Below are positions 24,994-42,140 of a DNA stretch of 64,000 nucleotides, piece by piece. The DNA comes from Hyperoplus lanceolatus (taxonomy: Eukaryota; Chordata; Actinopteri; Uranoscopiformes; Ammodytidae): assembly GCA_026929865.2 (NCBI GenBank), contig CM049405.1, positions 24,477,001-24,541,000 of the forward strand, given 5' to 3'. Position numbers and translations under genes: made by a program. The notes beneath the pieces were generated by a model that was not told the origin of the DNA, did not search any database, and was given only the letters and a program-made list of their open reading frames with translations. Numbering within the stretch: the stretch's first letter is position 1; every line of letters begins with the position of its first letter.

Positions 24994-27849
24994 TCTCTTA
25001 TCATTCGTCAGATATGTATGTGACAGGGGTGGGGTCGTGGAGGAGGACATGGAACTCATTTCCAGATAATGTCAGGATTCTGTCTCCCCTCACCACTGGA
25101 GCAGGTCCAATTCGCCAACTAATCAATCCACTTGCAGACACGCCACGCCCCCGCAACCCTCCTTTCACTTATCACCCCAAAACTACCATGGTGCACTTCA
25201 AACAACTGCTTCCGCTGCACTAATCTGTTCCAATACCCCACAATGCCTTTCATCCTCCGCATCAAGTCATTTTCCATCTCTTTCTTGTCACATATTTGAA
25301 CAGAAACTCCCGTGATAAAGGCCCCAGTGACAAAGAACCAAATGTCTCACTCCCCCGTTTCATCTCCTAGACATGGCAGGTTTATGTTCGAGTGCTATAT
25401 TTCAGTTTGGTGGCAAATGTCGGCAGATGAATTCAGAAGGAGGGATGTATTGAGGATGGCGGAGGCAATTTGATCTCCATGGGTGGTCTGCCCCGTTTAA
25501 AGAAGCCCTTGAGCTTAATGAGGAAACGAACCACCCCATTGGATAACAGGAGGGGAACAACTTTGGGGGTAAATATGCAGATGCCTTCTAATGCTGCTGT
25601 AGTGGCATTTGTTGCCGTGCATATGTCTGGCCGAGCGAGTGTGACGGCCACATTAGGAGGGAATGTTACATCGGGTCTATGGTTACTGTAAGGGCGAGCC
25701 GGGCTGCCACTATGCATTTGCAAGCAGCACTGGGCAGACACCCTACTTTGATTAAAGGTGTTTATACTGGCCATCTGATCCGGTGTGACAATAGGCCCTG
25801 GGTTTCGACTCCATAACCTGAAGCCAAACGCCCTAATGAGGACCAGGCCGTACCAGTCTCATTCTCCTCTTTAAATGTGACATGGCGAATCAGGCTCAGG
25901 GTATATACCTGAAAGAAATAGCCTGCCCTTTTCTGGGTCACTCTTTGTTTTTCTTTCTCTTCCCCTTCTCCCAATGGTCAACAGGAGAATAATTTGTGTT
26001 AAGGCGCTCCAAGGGGGGTGAAGGTATCATTCAGTGCCACAAGTGTGCAGTGACCCTATTGTTGGTTCAATAAAGCTTCAGGGAGCGGTGATGCAATCAG
26101 GAAGTGATGTCGAGAATTAGCGGCATCTAACGTTGCAGGGCCATTGATCCAGGGGAGCTTTTGAAAATGATAGTATGCTGATCTGTAGTAATTTGTTATG
26201 TGTTATACAATCTCAACCAAACCCGATATTTGACATCTGCTTCTTTTCAAAGTTAATTTTTTTTCTTCTTCTCTTTTCTGGAAGAAGGAGAGGGGGAAAA
26301 CATATGAGGTACAGGAATGTTTCCACATCCAATGATATCTGAGCTCAGGCCTCGCTAGCATTACGAGCACGAACGTCCACATGAATAAAGAGACGGAGAG
26401 GTTGTAATAGAATAAGAGAGTTAAAAAATTCACTAGTGCGGAGTTCACCTCCCTGTCTTGATGTCTAGCCTCGCATCAAACTCATGCCATTCAACCGCAA
26501 CGGCATGGAAACCATGTTTGGATTGATGGAATTGACAGGGAGGGTGAAGCTGTTCATGCTTGGGGTCAAGCTTGTGTCTGAGAGTCTGTACAAACTCAGT
26601 GCACCCAAAGTTCTGTTGGTCCTGCGATGGATCCAACAGTTGTTACAATATATCTGATGCAGAGCTCGCGGGACGACAGATTATCTCTCTAGCAGTGCTG
26701 TCTAATGCGTTTTAAATAATATATTCACCTCATCAGCATCTCACCTCTCAGGGCAAGACTGTGTACTCTAAATGGGCAAATGAAGAGGGGGCCAGACAAA
26801 TAGCTTTTAAGAGGTCTTAGTAAGGAAAGATGGCGGTGCATACATTATGGCTCAGCAAAATTAGATCCATCCTGGGGGAAAAAAGAAAAACTTAGGCAAA
26901 AAGTGTGGAACTTGTATTAGTTCAGAAGTAATGTAAGGAAGGTGCCAAACTACATGAATCAACAATGGTCACTTTTATTTTCGTTTACCATACACAGATT
27001 CAGTATGGGATCCAACATCCTAAAAAATATATACTTTTGTATATGCTTATGTATTCAAATCCAATACATTGGAAGAAGTATGTACATATAATGAAACTAA
27101 CGATGCACAGGGTGCGTTTTTAAAACTTAAAGCACAGAGTTCACTCCATTCTGCACAGCTCTGAATAGCTTTATGGCATTTTTCAGCCATTATTATAGTC
27201 TCCGACTAGCAATTGTAATGGCTGGTTTTGTATAGTTGCTGACTAGGCCATTTTTTTTCATTTAGTCTTTTAGCAGAAAGATGTGATTACTCCACGATAC
27301 ACTAACTAAATTAGCACAATCTTGCAGATAACATAAGAGAGTAGTTGGTGAATAGATTTCACCAAGCAACCAGCAATTGCATTTCACAAAATGTACCGTC
27401 AAAACCATTAAGATAAAACTAAACAACATTTTCTTAGGACACAGTTGGAGCCAAAGCTATTCTTAAAGAAGCATGAAAGGGAGACATCTTTATTCATTTG
27501 ACTGAATTTACCCATGCATTATCAAATACTGGAGATTAGACATCTTGAACCTCTAGTGGTCATTTAAAAACTAGCTCTTTCAACCCATCCTCATCCTTCA
27601 TGCTGAATTTGACACTAAGAGGGTTACTTTGGTGCAACATTTTGACCCCTTTTTCACTTCAACAATCCAATCACAACCTGAGAAACAAAACAAAGGAGGG
27701 CTGAGTGCCAAACATCACTGGCTACAAATAGGGGCAAAATGGCATTAGTCACCCACTCAGGGTCAGCCCGGCCATTAGGCTCGATCCCAAATATCCCCCA
27801 TCGCTCTTCCAATTAAGCCGTCAGAGTGGGGCAGATGGTTGTGACGCGA
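24994..27849. other. Unique-looking intergenic DNA
   Basis: No gene or repeat end. About 25440-25900, 26040-26170 and 26450-26700 are GC-balanced and look single-copy. Opposite-strand open frames at 25433-25774 overlap and carry no motif. Candidate conserved non-coding DNA, unverified. Confidence 0.45.
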
Positions 27850-27998
27850 TCGGGGTGCTGGTGCTGCCCTCGTGCCCAAATCGCATACCCTCCATCACTG
27901 GTGCAGCTCTAATTAGCTTGTTATTCTGCCACGCAAACTTATTTCCGAGCCCGTGAAAAGGCCTCCTCATGTTTTGAATGACAGGGGAATAGCATTGA
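27850..27998. repeat. Duplicated block, copy 1; candidate cis-regulatory element
   Basis: 149 bp shared with 28686-28845. Both copies contain GCTCTAATTAGCTTG, with a TAATTA homeodomain-type core, and GCAAACTTATTTCC. I count about five substitutions and one 11-bp gap between copies. Each copy has a minus-strand open frame, but the gap shifts the frame, so conservation is of DNA and not protein. No TIRs or TSD flank the block, which argues against a transposon. Confidence 0.85.
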
Positions 27999-28685
27999 GA
28001 GAGGGCAAATGGGAGGAGAGGAAAGCCAATCACTGCGTGCAGAATGGCATTTGAATAGCCTTTTCAGCACACTACAGCAGCAATTATATTCCCCCTTTAG
28101 ACTTCCTGCCATGATATTTTTCCTCTTTGTCGGCTCCTGCATCAAAACGGTGCCATCTATTGACAAGTTAAGCTCGACTCAATGAAAATACCATGTGAGA
28201 GAGGTCAAGGAGTCACTTCTTCTTAGCTGAATGGCATCTCTGTTGAAATGAAAACAAAAGAATTTGGTTCAGGCAAAGGTTAAACAATTGCATTACCTGT
28301 CAACGTAAACACTTGCTGGGTTTAAGTCAAAGGTATTATCGAGTTAGCAGCTGTATATGAAAGGATGGAAAAGTGGCAGTGCTGTAGGTAGACTGAAGGG
28401 GTCTTTTTCATACACTATCAAACATCTTTTCTCATTAGCTATTAGCAATTCTTCATTAAAAGCTGAATTAAAGAGGTTTGTCTTCCTTTAGGGAAATCGG
28501 AGTAACTTATATTGCTGGAAAAACTGAATCGCCCAGATCATGTGTTGTCTGCTTTTAGATAATCTCCAGGGAACAGTTATAGGGTAAATGTGCATTGTCA
28601 AAGTATGATTCTCGCCTCAATTCTGACCAAATGTGTAGATACTGGATTGTGGCTTTGTAGGCCATCAGTCTATTCTGAATGTATG
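27999..28685. other. Spacer between the two duplicated blocks
   Basis: About 690 bp of mostly single-copy-looking, AT-rich sequence. No inverted termini were seen that would make the pair part of one transposon. Confidence 0.5.
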
Positions 28686-28845
28686 TCGGGGTGCCGGCGC
28701 TGCCCTCGTGCCTAAATCGCATACCCTCTCCAAACCATCCATCACTGGTGCAGCTCTAATTAGCTTGTTATTCTGCCATGCAAACTTATTTCCGAGCCGG
28801 TGAAAAGGCCTCCTCATGTTTTGAATGACAGGGGAATAGCATTGA
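28686..28845. repeat. Duplicated block, copy 2; candidate cis-regulatory element
   Basis: 160 bp, direct orientation relative to copy 1, with start points 836 bp apart. It carries an extra TCTCCAAACCA-like 11 bp within the CATACCC...TCCATCAC segment. The TAATTA core and its surroundings are identical to copy 1. Confidence 0.85.
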
Positions 28846-30334
28846 TAACATTGCCTCCTTTGCATGTCAACTGTACACATGTATCAAGAGAAAGATACAT
28901 TTTCAAATAATTAACAAAAGAAAATGCATCATGGCTGTTTTTGTTCCACATATTTCCATTTTTGAATTATGGGAAGTATACAGACCATTAAATATTATAG
29001 CGTTCACACAGTTATTACAATGTTGTATAACCTGGCTAATTTATTTGATATCACATTTATGCTATGCTGACCTGTTGTTTTTAAATGGGGTGTATGTAAC
29101 ATTACTTATTGTCATCTGCAATGGTTTTGTTTTCACAAACTTTAACTTTTTTTAATGGTACAACCTTGATCTCACCACTGGATACATCATGTCCACCCCC
29201 CCACCTCCTCTCCACTCATGATGCACTATTTCCTCTGTTCTTTTTTTATCATCTTCTGGTTCAGGCTTGACATTGGAGGTTGCCCCCACGCTGCTTATTT
29301 TTCCTGCCATCTTTCATTACATCCCTCTGTTTTTCTTTGACTGAAACCCTGCCAACAAATCCAATCTGCCTTCTTTCTTCATGCATGTTTGGAGGGTCCT
29401 TGTCGGTCAGCACGCACACAGCCGTCCCGCTAGAGTTTACCTTTCTTTCTTCCCTAGTGAGACGGTTGTGTTTAAGAGCTGTGAGATACATTGAATTACT
29501 GTGGGATCCTCTATGCTTTGCAGCACCTGACAATTAGGAAATCATAGCTGTCTTTGTTAACCGTCATCATACACACATGCTTTTACAGATTGGGAAACTA
29601 ATGTTAGAAGTTTCCATCAAAAAGAATAGTTTTTGGAGGGTAAATGCTCTACTAAACTTACTCTGTAGTGTATTCTATTCTGTTCATATTATATTCAAAA
29701 CAAAACATCATCAAACAGTGAGTGTGTGGACAAAATCAAATAAAACGGAAATAATCGGTCCATCCAATCCTGAGATCAAGCATGGCTAATTTTATCAGGG
29801 AGCTGCGGAATTATCCTGATGGTTTTGAAATCAGTGGACCAGTTTGAAGCGTTGCTAGTAACACTGGAGCCACACACAGAAGACAGTATGTTTGGAACAG
29901 ACACACACACACACACGTACAAATCTCATATGAAGAAAAGGAGAAACTCGAACCTGATCAGAAACTTAAATGAAGCCCTGTGTAAACGTTATTGAAACGA
30001 CTGGAGTTAATTTTTATTTTTTCACATGCAACAATTTCAGACAAAGCACATGGACCAGGTATGTGCAAGAGCCTTACGATGTATTCAGATAATTAACTTC
30101 CAACAGGAGCAGAAGCAGCTCTCTATGGGATTTATTTAGCCTGTATTTAACCAACAACACAGACAGTAGAAGTGATCAGCCATCAAGATGGATACACGTA
30201 TTCTCAACAGACCTAAGAGACTTTTTCCCAGATCCACTACCCACTGTTTTTCACTAAAACCCGCAATGACTAGAGTGGTTTTGGACCTAGATCGATTCAA
30301 TAACACTGTAATATCTTATTGAAGCTTTTGTGAG

Positions 30335-30337
<3 letters not shown>
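28846..30337. other. AT-rich intergenic DNA
   Basis: No gene. A C/T-rich segment lies at about 29190-29350 and a short CA run at 29900-29917. Overlapping opposite frames at 29261-29537 have no motif. Confidence 0.5.

Positions 30338-30405
<68 letters not shown>
30338..30405. repeat. (GT)n microsatellite
   Basis: 68 bp of perfect GT. Confidence 0.98.
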
Positions 30406-30408
<3 letters not shown>

Positions 30409-31789
30409 GACCAACATATTTCTGCTTTATACAAGAGCACAATACCCTGGTTTACAGCTAGATGCAAGCCAAGGAGGAGGCATGCAGAGGTGGAACCGCT
30501 TAACACCAGATGCATACTTGTGAAAAAGGGATAAGTATAAAAAAAAACTAAGCTACACTCAAAACCTGTAAAACACATTTTCAGAGTCTAGTGTGGAGGA
30601 CCCTGAAGGCAAGAGCGGGTCCTGACATCCCAGGGCCCTCCTACCCGAGTGCCATTCTGAACTATTTCCCATTACTACACAGTCATATCTGATGCCCCAG
30701 TGCTCCCTCTACAATCCTCCTTTCCGTTTTAAGATGTTTACTCCATCTGTCGGTCTATGAATAAGTCAGGCCCAGAGCAAGACACATGCACCGCTCAGTG
30801 AGGACAGACAGAAAGACAGACTAGCATCAACTCCCATGCTAGCTTACATTTTTTTTTTTTACATTATCAGCACCCTCAAGTGTCACGGAGAGGCTGAATG
30901 AAGAGGGGTTACTTTTCAAATCAAATACTGAATATGATCAGGGACAGCAGCAAGGACATGGATTTGAAAATGAGATAAAAAGGTATTGCCCTTTTAAATG
31001 TTGTTCTTAAAAATGGTATTCTTAATTCAATTCATGAATTCAATTATTTATTTCTGTTTGCCAAACTGCTTTTGCAAATAGATTTTTAAATGCCCTTTTT
31101 ATTATTTAGAAAATATTTCTATAGTTCCTCTATTTAATCTGACCGAATAAAATAAATCAATGGATTTGTAACTCAATTGAACAATTCCTGATTTAATGTA
31201 TATACTTAGTTATTTCAAGGTCCTTGTCTCTTGAGGCCACTCTGTCACCCTTTTCACCCTAACCCACCACTTGCATTCCAGACCTGTGAATTGGATGTGT
31301 CAGCTCTCTCACACACAGACGCCCAGACGGTATCTCATCGTCCTGTGAAAATCTGTGCTGACCAATTGGACTCAGCTCTTCAGCAGAGCACTGGAGCTCC
31401 CTAACTGATCCTCTTTAAAACATGTTATCAGTATGATCCCCATCTAGTGTATTGTCTGTCAAGTTCCAATCTATCAAATAGTGAAGTTCCCAATTGTCCG
31501 CATAACATTGGAACGCATCAGGCATGTCTGGACAAGTGTTGTCATTGCCGAGTGCTGTAACGATACAGAGTCTCTCTGTTTGTACTTCTCATAAACTTCT
31601 GGGTCACAATGTTGGATCAGAACACACAGAGAAAACCTTCCACAGGTTTAAACTGTCAATCTGCTGACTTCATACAGTCAATAGTGTTCGGTTTCTGAAA
31701 TAATCTCTGGTCCAGAAAACTCTGCAGTTACATTTACGGCCACTAGAAAGAAAACAACAATTTAACTCAAATGTCGCGGATTACAGCTT
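30406..31789. other. Intergenic DNA, nothing recognised
   Basis: AT-rich, no gene, RNA or clear repeat end seen. Confidence 0.5.
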
Positions 31790-31980
31790 TAAACTCCACC
31801 AGCTCATAGTGCCAGATCCCCACCTTGTAGTATCAGATACATCCTGACAGACATGAGGCAGCAGGGGAATAGGCTGAGTAAGAAAATGACATCAAGAAAC
31901 CTGGAACATCAGCACTGGCATTCCCCAGGGATGTGTGCTCTCCCCACTGCTCTTCTCCCACTACTTCATTAACATCTAAA
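31790..31980 (+). pseudogene. Relic of a non-LTR retrotransposon reverse transcriptase
   Basis: At 31911-31979 the + strand reads STGIPQGCVLSPLLFS and continues to a TAA. This contains the G-x-PQG-x-x-x-SPLLF signature of the reverse transcriptase fingers/palm region in LINE ORF2 proteins. About 31834-31910 in a different frame gives YILTDMRQQGNRLSK, compatible with the segment just upstream of that motif, so a frameshift separates them. The catalytic F/YADD box, endonuclease and 3' tail are missing. The motif is shared by several LINE clades (Rex1, CR1, L2, RTE); the clade is not decided. No functional product is possible. Confidence 0.72.
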
Positions 31981-32608
31981 GCCAAGTAGACTCAACCGTT
32001 ATACTTAGTAGGGGTGTGAGCAAGAATGTGAGTGAGTAAGAATGTCTAAACGGTTAAACGACTGAAATGTTTTTGCGCACACGGTTCGTCTTTGTCGTCG
32101 TCATGTTTTGAATCATAACTCAGACAATAAACAAATCATTTGTAAAAACATTCAGCAGTGGGTGCTAAGAATGCAAAGTGCTAAGACTGATTATGGGAAG
32201 TTTAGTTGATGTGAGTTTATTTAGAAGTTGAGATTTTTGGTTCAGAGTATTCAAAACAATTATAATTTTGAGATATTGACTGTTAGGAGAAACATACAGA
32301 TGTTTACAGACAAGATATGGTCAAATAAACAAAAAAAATGTTGACCTTTTATTCATACTAGTATGAAATAATACATGTTATTGAAGCAAATGAGATACAC
32401 AAATAATCTAAATTGACCAGTCCATGTGTCTCACCTTCAACACATAAATATGTGTTACTGTTACAAGTAAAAGTCCTGCATTGAAAACAGTAAATCCATA
32501 ATAAAACCGCAATGGGCTTTCACTGTTATTGTTATTCTATTGTATTATAGTTTTATGATTCATTAATATCCAAGCATTTAAATATTGTAGCTGACTGCTT
32601 TGGAGTTT
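31981..32608. other. Intergenic DNA, nothing recognised
   Basis: AT-rich sequence between the RT relic and the TA tract. Confidence 0.5.
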
Positions 32609-32822
<214 letters not shown>

Positions 32823-34447
32823 TTACAATACGACTTGCATTTTACAGGCTCATTATATACTCATCAAACTGAAGCTGAAGTTCAGTAGACGTAAAAAATA
32901 GCTTACCTAAAAAGTAAGAACACCATCACGTGCATTGTGCCTTGTGTGTGAGAATAATGTTTAAATGGGAGTGGTGAGGCAGGTGGTGCTGGCGTCACAG
33001 GTGTGCTACTTGAGCCGTGTCACCCCGAATTTCCTGTTTCTCCGAGCACATGATGGCTGCTCTCCATCAAAAACAACAGAGGCACTTTTTATTGCCTCTC
33101 CAAGCGATATTGTTTCCCAATAAAAAGGGTCAACGAAAGACAAAGACTGATTTGTGAGACAGGTGCCCAGTGACCTCATGGGTTTTCTTTGCTCTCTTGC
33201 ACTGATTCCTGCCAATAACTAGTTTCACGCATGAGGGGAAATTCAGAGACCAAGTGTGTATTAAAATTGCTGAACTGTATTTTCTTTTCATCTTGAGGAT
33301 GAGAATGTTTTTCTTTAAACCCAAACTCTCTATGGAAATGATCCAACACAAGCTCAGACAAAGGTTGGACATCACAAGGTCCTTAACTATTAAATGGAAA
33401 TGCAATAACAAAATGTCTCCATAATAGAACTGATCTTACTTGCATAAAGCTGTTTTTGAATACAACACTGCTACAGAGATGTACTACCCAGGGAAGGCAT
33501 TCAGACAATTAATTTACATGTTCTGTCTAAGCCTCATTGTTATATACTCTGTATCCATGATTGTATCAAAGAAAATTCCACTGCAGTTATATAATTAAGT
33601 CACAGGTCTGTAGGACTAACACATCAATTGTTGATTTAGCAATTGGAGATAATATACTGCAATGCGGGAGCCAGTAAATGAGCCACTGATATTGACAACT
33701 GTCAAGACAATAGAAGATAACATTACAATATTGTTTGTTAAGCCCCTTATGGAAGTCACTCAATGAAGAGAAAAGGCTGAGCGTATTATAGCCAATACAA
33801 CAGTAGGGCAATAAAGTGCCATTCCATTTGGGCACATTCAGTTGATCTGACCATATAACAATACTACTATAACTCTGCAAGACTGTGGATTGGATTTGGG
33901 CATCCAAATAGGGAATGTTTAGCTGGTGGATTTAATGCAACATAGTGAAGGCAGGTAATCCAGGACCCTTTGATATGGTGCGGTGCCATACAAGTGAGGG
34001 TCACAGACAGTAAAGGCAGCCATTTTATAATACAACTAACCTACATTGTCAAAAGGTAGTCCAAACCAGTGCAATGGTTGCCGTATGTTTCCAGATCAAA
34101 ACAAATTTGCTGGGCCGTTTGGGAAATTTAACCGTGCAGCGAACAATGTAATCCTTGAGGATGAGAATAAATACCATCAGAACAAAAGTAAGAGTTTTTC
34201 TAAAGACCCTCTGGATTGTTCAAACAACCCTGGTTAATTATCTTTTTAAGAAACCAATGGTTATACATGAGATTCACAAACTGGGGCCAACTCAATTTTT
34301 ATTTCTACAGCAATATGCTAACAGATTTAACTATATAAAAGTAATTTCACAAGAGGGAAGCTAGAATTAGTTCATGCTTTATGTGACCCTTGTCATGTCT
34401 CATGTTTTTTTTCCAATCCAAAGTTAAGAAAGCTATACAGGTATTCC
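32823..34447. other. AT-rich intergenic DNA
   Basis: No gene. Several 60-110-codon open frames on the minus strand show no family motif. Confidence 0.5.
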
Positions 34448-34821
34448 TTAAAGGTCACCTAGTATGCACAATGCATTTTTTCAACAATACTATCGGTGAC
34501 TAGAGACTCCCAAAATATATAATATAATAATAAACAAACAACCCTCTCTTGTTCTCCACCTCCACCTTCTAAACCTCACAAACCCCAGTCAGGTATGACT
34601 AAAAAATATGATTAGGACCAGTCAGAGCGGACTGGGCTTTATGGAAGGCAGGGCTTAAAGAGACAGGCTCTAAAATGGAGACTTTCGGAAAGAGGCTAAA
34701 AAGAGGAGATTCAGCAATGGCATCATGATAAATATAAAGGTCCTTTTTGGAACACAACAGCTTCTAGCAGAAACATAATTACAATTTTGAACCTGAAAAG
34801 TTGGTAATATGTGACCTTTAA
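34448..34821 (-). mobile_element. TTAA-flanked non-autonomous DNA transposon (sister of 58148-58519)
   Basis: The 366-bp body (34452-34817) is bounded by TTAA on both sides and has inverted ends AGGTCAC...GTGACCT. The reverse complement reads through the same ordered blocks as the element at 58.15 kb: TTTTCAGGTTCAAA, GTTTCTGCTA, a CCATTG.TGAATCT block, TTTAAGCCCTGC. The TTAA target suits Kolobok or piggyBac-type transposases. No coding capacity. Confidence 0.78.
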
Positions 34822-38379
<3,558 letters not shown>

Positions 38380-38453
38380 ACACACACACACACACACACA
38401 TAGACAATTGAGCTAAAGTAATTACAAAACCATTCCAAGACAGAGGCACACTA

Positions 38454-38526
<73 letters not shown>
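38380..38526. repeat. Two (AC)n microsatellites
   Basis: Runs at 38380-38400 and 38457-38526 separated by 56 bp of unique sequence. Confidence 0.97.
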
Positions 38527-38529
<3 letters not shown>

Positions 38530-39289
38530 CATATCTCTGGTTGCAGCCTCCCTGCCAAGCGGAGTCATAATTTCGGGCCTTGATCCTTACAGCCCCTGGA
38601 GACGTCTTGCTTGATTACTGTGGCCTGCCGGCTGGAACCATGACTCATCAATAACAGTGACAACGTCCAACGCTGCGGCTAGACCAAGACTGTTGACTCA
38701 ATGACGTCTTGCAAACAAAATAGGAATTGAGTCAGTATGTGGTGAGATGTCGGTATATATTGGAACATCTACGATAGCCCTTTCAATGGCAACGCTTTGA
38801 TGACAGAAAAAGCCTAATTAAAGAGAAGTGATACTGACCCTGTTTGATATGCATACACTATTGTAATATGCATTGAGACACTTCTAGACAGGCTAAACAA
38901 ATATATCTGATCCTAAATCAAATGTGTTTTATAAAAAAAGTTCTGCTGAACTGCCGGTATGTTTTAATAGTTTTGGGTACAACATACACATACAAATCCA
39001 GCTTGTCAACACTTGTGTTACAACTAGGCTGTTTGAACTGGAAGCTTGTGCGACCAACTCCAGGAGCCATGATGTGATTAGCCTAGCTTAGCATAAAGGC
39101 TGAATGCCAGGAGAAACAGGTAGCCAAAGAGAACACATTGATACATGATATGACCTAGTAAGAGGTTGTACCTTGGCTGATTAACCCCTACAAAAACCGA
39201 AAGAAAGTTGGTGCTATTTATGAGAGTTACATATTGTGTAATGTTCAGCTCGGATCAGTTGTTCCTAAAATCTTTAGGTTGCCATGTTG
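38527..39289. other. Unique-looking intergenic DNA
   Basis: About 38540-38740 is GC-balanced, with ATGACTCATCAATAACAG containing an AP-1-like TGACTCA and a TGACGTC motif. No gene. Candidate non-coding element by impression only. Confidence 0.4.
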
Positions 39290-39385
39290 AAGATTCAATA
39301 TTGTTTATTTGTCATAAGCACACCAATTACAACAGGAGTTTTTTTTTACCTGCAAGTACATATACATTGATAGACTTATCCTTCT
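39290..39385. repeat. Retroelement-tail-like fragment
   Basis: GATTCAATATTGTTTATTTG followed by TCATAAGCACACCAATTACAAC resembles, from memory, a common fish retroelement tail. Too short and decayed to assign. Confidence 0.32.
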
Positions 39386-42140
39386 CTATTTAAAACTTTG
39401 CTCATCAGAGTAATGCGATATGTGCTTTCAATTTGCACTCTCTTTTATCAATACAAGCAAGACATTTCCCTTAGTAGTGTTAAGCTTTTATTACAACCTG
39501 CAAGATCCCCCATAGAGCGAATATGAGCCTGGATGAAGATTCCCTCTCCCTATCTTTTGCAAGTTTAATCAGAGGCATACATTTGGTATTCTGTGTCAAA
39601 AGGAGTTCACAGGATAGGATGCCACAAATCTAGACCAGACAAATTCAGCTTTGACGGCTTAATGATACGTTTCAGCACCTGACAGAGAGAGTAGAGGAAA
39701 ACCGCCTACGAGAGACAAAATGATGAAAGTATATTAAGCTGCACAGGCGTAATAACAAAGGGAGTGCTATATTCATGAAAGAGTCAAGTAGAGAGAGAGA
39801 GAGATAGAGAGAGACAGAGGGATATGAGGCCCACGTCCCAGGCCTTAAGGTTCCTCCTTGGTAATTACCAGAAGGTAGACATTAAACATAAATGCATCAT
39901 TATGTTAACAATTAATACAATTATGTCAGCCCCCCCCCCAGGCGAGCGTGTTCTGTGTGTTGTTGTCGCATACATTAGTAGTGGATGTGTGTCTCAGGAA
40001 GAGGAAGAGATTGTAACTTGTTTTTGCCATCAGATTTCACAGAAGACAACGCAACCTTGAGAAAAAAGGTTCAAAAAGCAAATCTAGAAAATACCATTAA
40101 CCCCTCTTTTGTTTGAAGCCTCCCCCTCCTCCTTTTTATCCCCCCATTCCTTTTTATTCCCACTGAATCTCTGTTCTTATATCCACCCACTCCTTCCTTT
40201 GAAGTAAAAAAAAAACAGACACAATGCGTCTTGTCTTTTCAATGAAACCCACATGTGCATTATGTTATGAAGAACAATAAAACATAATCATCTCTTAAAT
40301 TGATGTTTGTTTCCCATTTGTATTATTTTGTTTTGTAAAAAAAAAATATTGAAGTGTATCTTCAATATTTTTTTTAGCAACCGTGAACTGTGGTTGAGGT
40401 CAGCAAATGGCGGTATAGATACACTTTTGAACTGCGAGTCATCAAGGAGAAAAGTCAACTGTGATCATTCCCATGCAGACAGAAGCGTTCTCATTCCCAT
40501 TCATCTGTTACCACTCCCCCCGTCATAATCAATGTGATTGTCTGCGTTTGCGTTTGGCAAGCTTTTCCTTGATCCACATCCAACATCGAGGCTCCCTTTC
40601 ACTTCAAGGAGCGAGTTTACATTTGCCGTCTGTTCCCACATTGTTAAAGATTGATTATATGGATTCTTTTGTCGCTATAAACAATTCAGCGACCCCCCCC
40701 AACCAAAGTAAAAGGGAATTTAAAATTAAGGATGAGAGAGCAGGGTGGAAAGCTCCGAGGGGAGTTAGAAAAAGGTTGGAGTTGTGTTATGTGAGCCGAG
40801 ACGGTGCTGTTTTGTTTGAAATCTACTGTGGCAGATATAAACATCTTAATCTCAATTAAACATAAATAAAGTGTGTAGGCTTATTCAAGGGCGAGGACAT
40901 GATCCCATTAATATATATGCCAACCATCTGTTTTAATGAATGTACGTTTTGGAAGCAGATATTGTATGCTGGTTAGAGCTGTCCTGACCAATATTTGTTT
41001 AGTATAATAAACCCACAGTACACCAACAACAACAACAAAAATCAATGGAGCAGTACTGTGTATATGTCTGGCTATGTAGGCCTGCAAAAGCAAATTAAGC
41101 TAGGAGCAATACTTTTAATTTGCAATGCAGTTTGTGCTGTTGTTCTTGAACCTGGCACTAGCATGAGCTGGGGCAGTGGAATCTTAGACAAATACAGTGG
41201 CATAATGACCTGGCTCTTTAGCCCATCGAACAGCAATTTTTTTTTTTTAAAGGTTTGCAAGTCGAACCAATAGCACCGGCCCATAACTAGAACCAGTTTC
41301 AGGTTGGTGCCAAAGGGGTATTATAGGCTAGCCGGTGAACGTAGCATTTAGCAGCGTATACAATCAAAAAGCAGACCTGAAAGATGAGGGAATATTGGAC
41401 TAGTATGAATAATGTTCACACAAACACCTTCAATTGAATGTTAGGTGTTGCTCATACATTGCTGGATTAGTAAATAGGAAACGTATTTATAGCAGTTTAC
41501 CCACAGTCTAGAGCATTTACTCATTTAGGGTTTGCTGTTTGGCTTGGGGTCTGTGTTTGTTCATGCAGCGAATATGAACTAAAGCAAGAGAAAAAACGAA
41601 ACACTGCTATATTTAAAGAAACATTTTGATAATGGGGAGCTGGAAAGGGTAAAAAATAATGCTGGAATGGTAACCTTTATTTAACTTTGTTACCATGATA
41701 TTGGTCTTAGCTGAGCAAAAAGAAACAATGTTTTACCTTGAGGTAATACATTATCATTGTCTGCCTCTTTGGTGCCATGCCTTTAAGGGTTGTTGGCTTC
41801 TGTTTTATATGATATTTCTGAAATGGTACCATAATGCCACTGCATGATCAATTCCAGGTATTTTGATTGAGTTGAGGAATGATTGCGATTGATCAACATG
41901 CAGCACTCACAAGTATAATAGAGCCCCTGTTCCTTCAAATATGTACGTATAACAATGGTATACTGATTTAAACACAATTTATTTTTATTATTAAAGACAT
42001 AAGTATATAAGGCTATGTATTTAAGTAACACAACACTTGTTTATAATATAGTCAAATTATCCCACTAGTAATTAGATGCACAAGCAAATCTGCTGTGCAT
42101 CACATGAAACAACAATGAATGGGTAATTAATTTATTGAAC
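39386..42140. other. AT-rich intergenic DNA
   Basis: No gene. A GA run lies at 39790-39820, and a C run at 39932-39940. Open frames at 40461-40859 and 40995-41284 have no family motif. Confidence 0.5.

Noticed and set aside
27821..28880. Duplicated minus-strand small ORFs as a gene family
   Set aside because: The 11-bp gap between copies shifts the frame and the protein similarity stops there, so DNA, not protein, is conserved.
40461..40859. 132-codon plus-strand open frame as a gene
   Set aside because: No domain, no conserved motif, and composition like the surrounding intergenic DNA.
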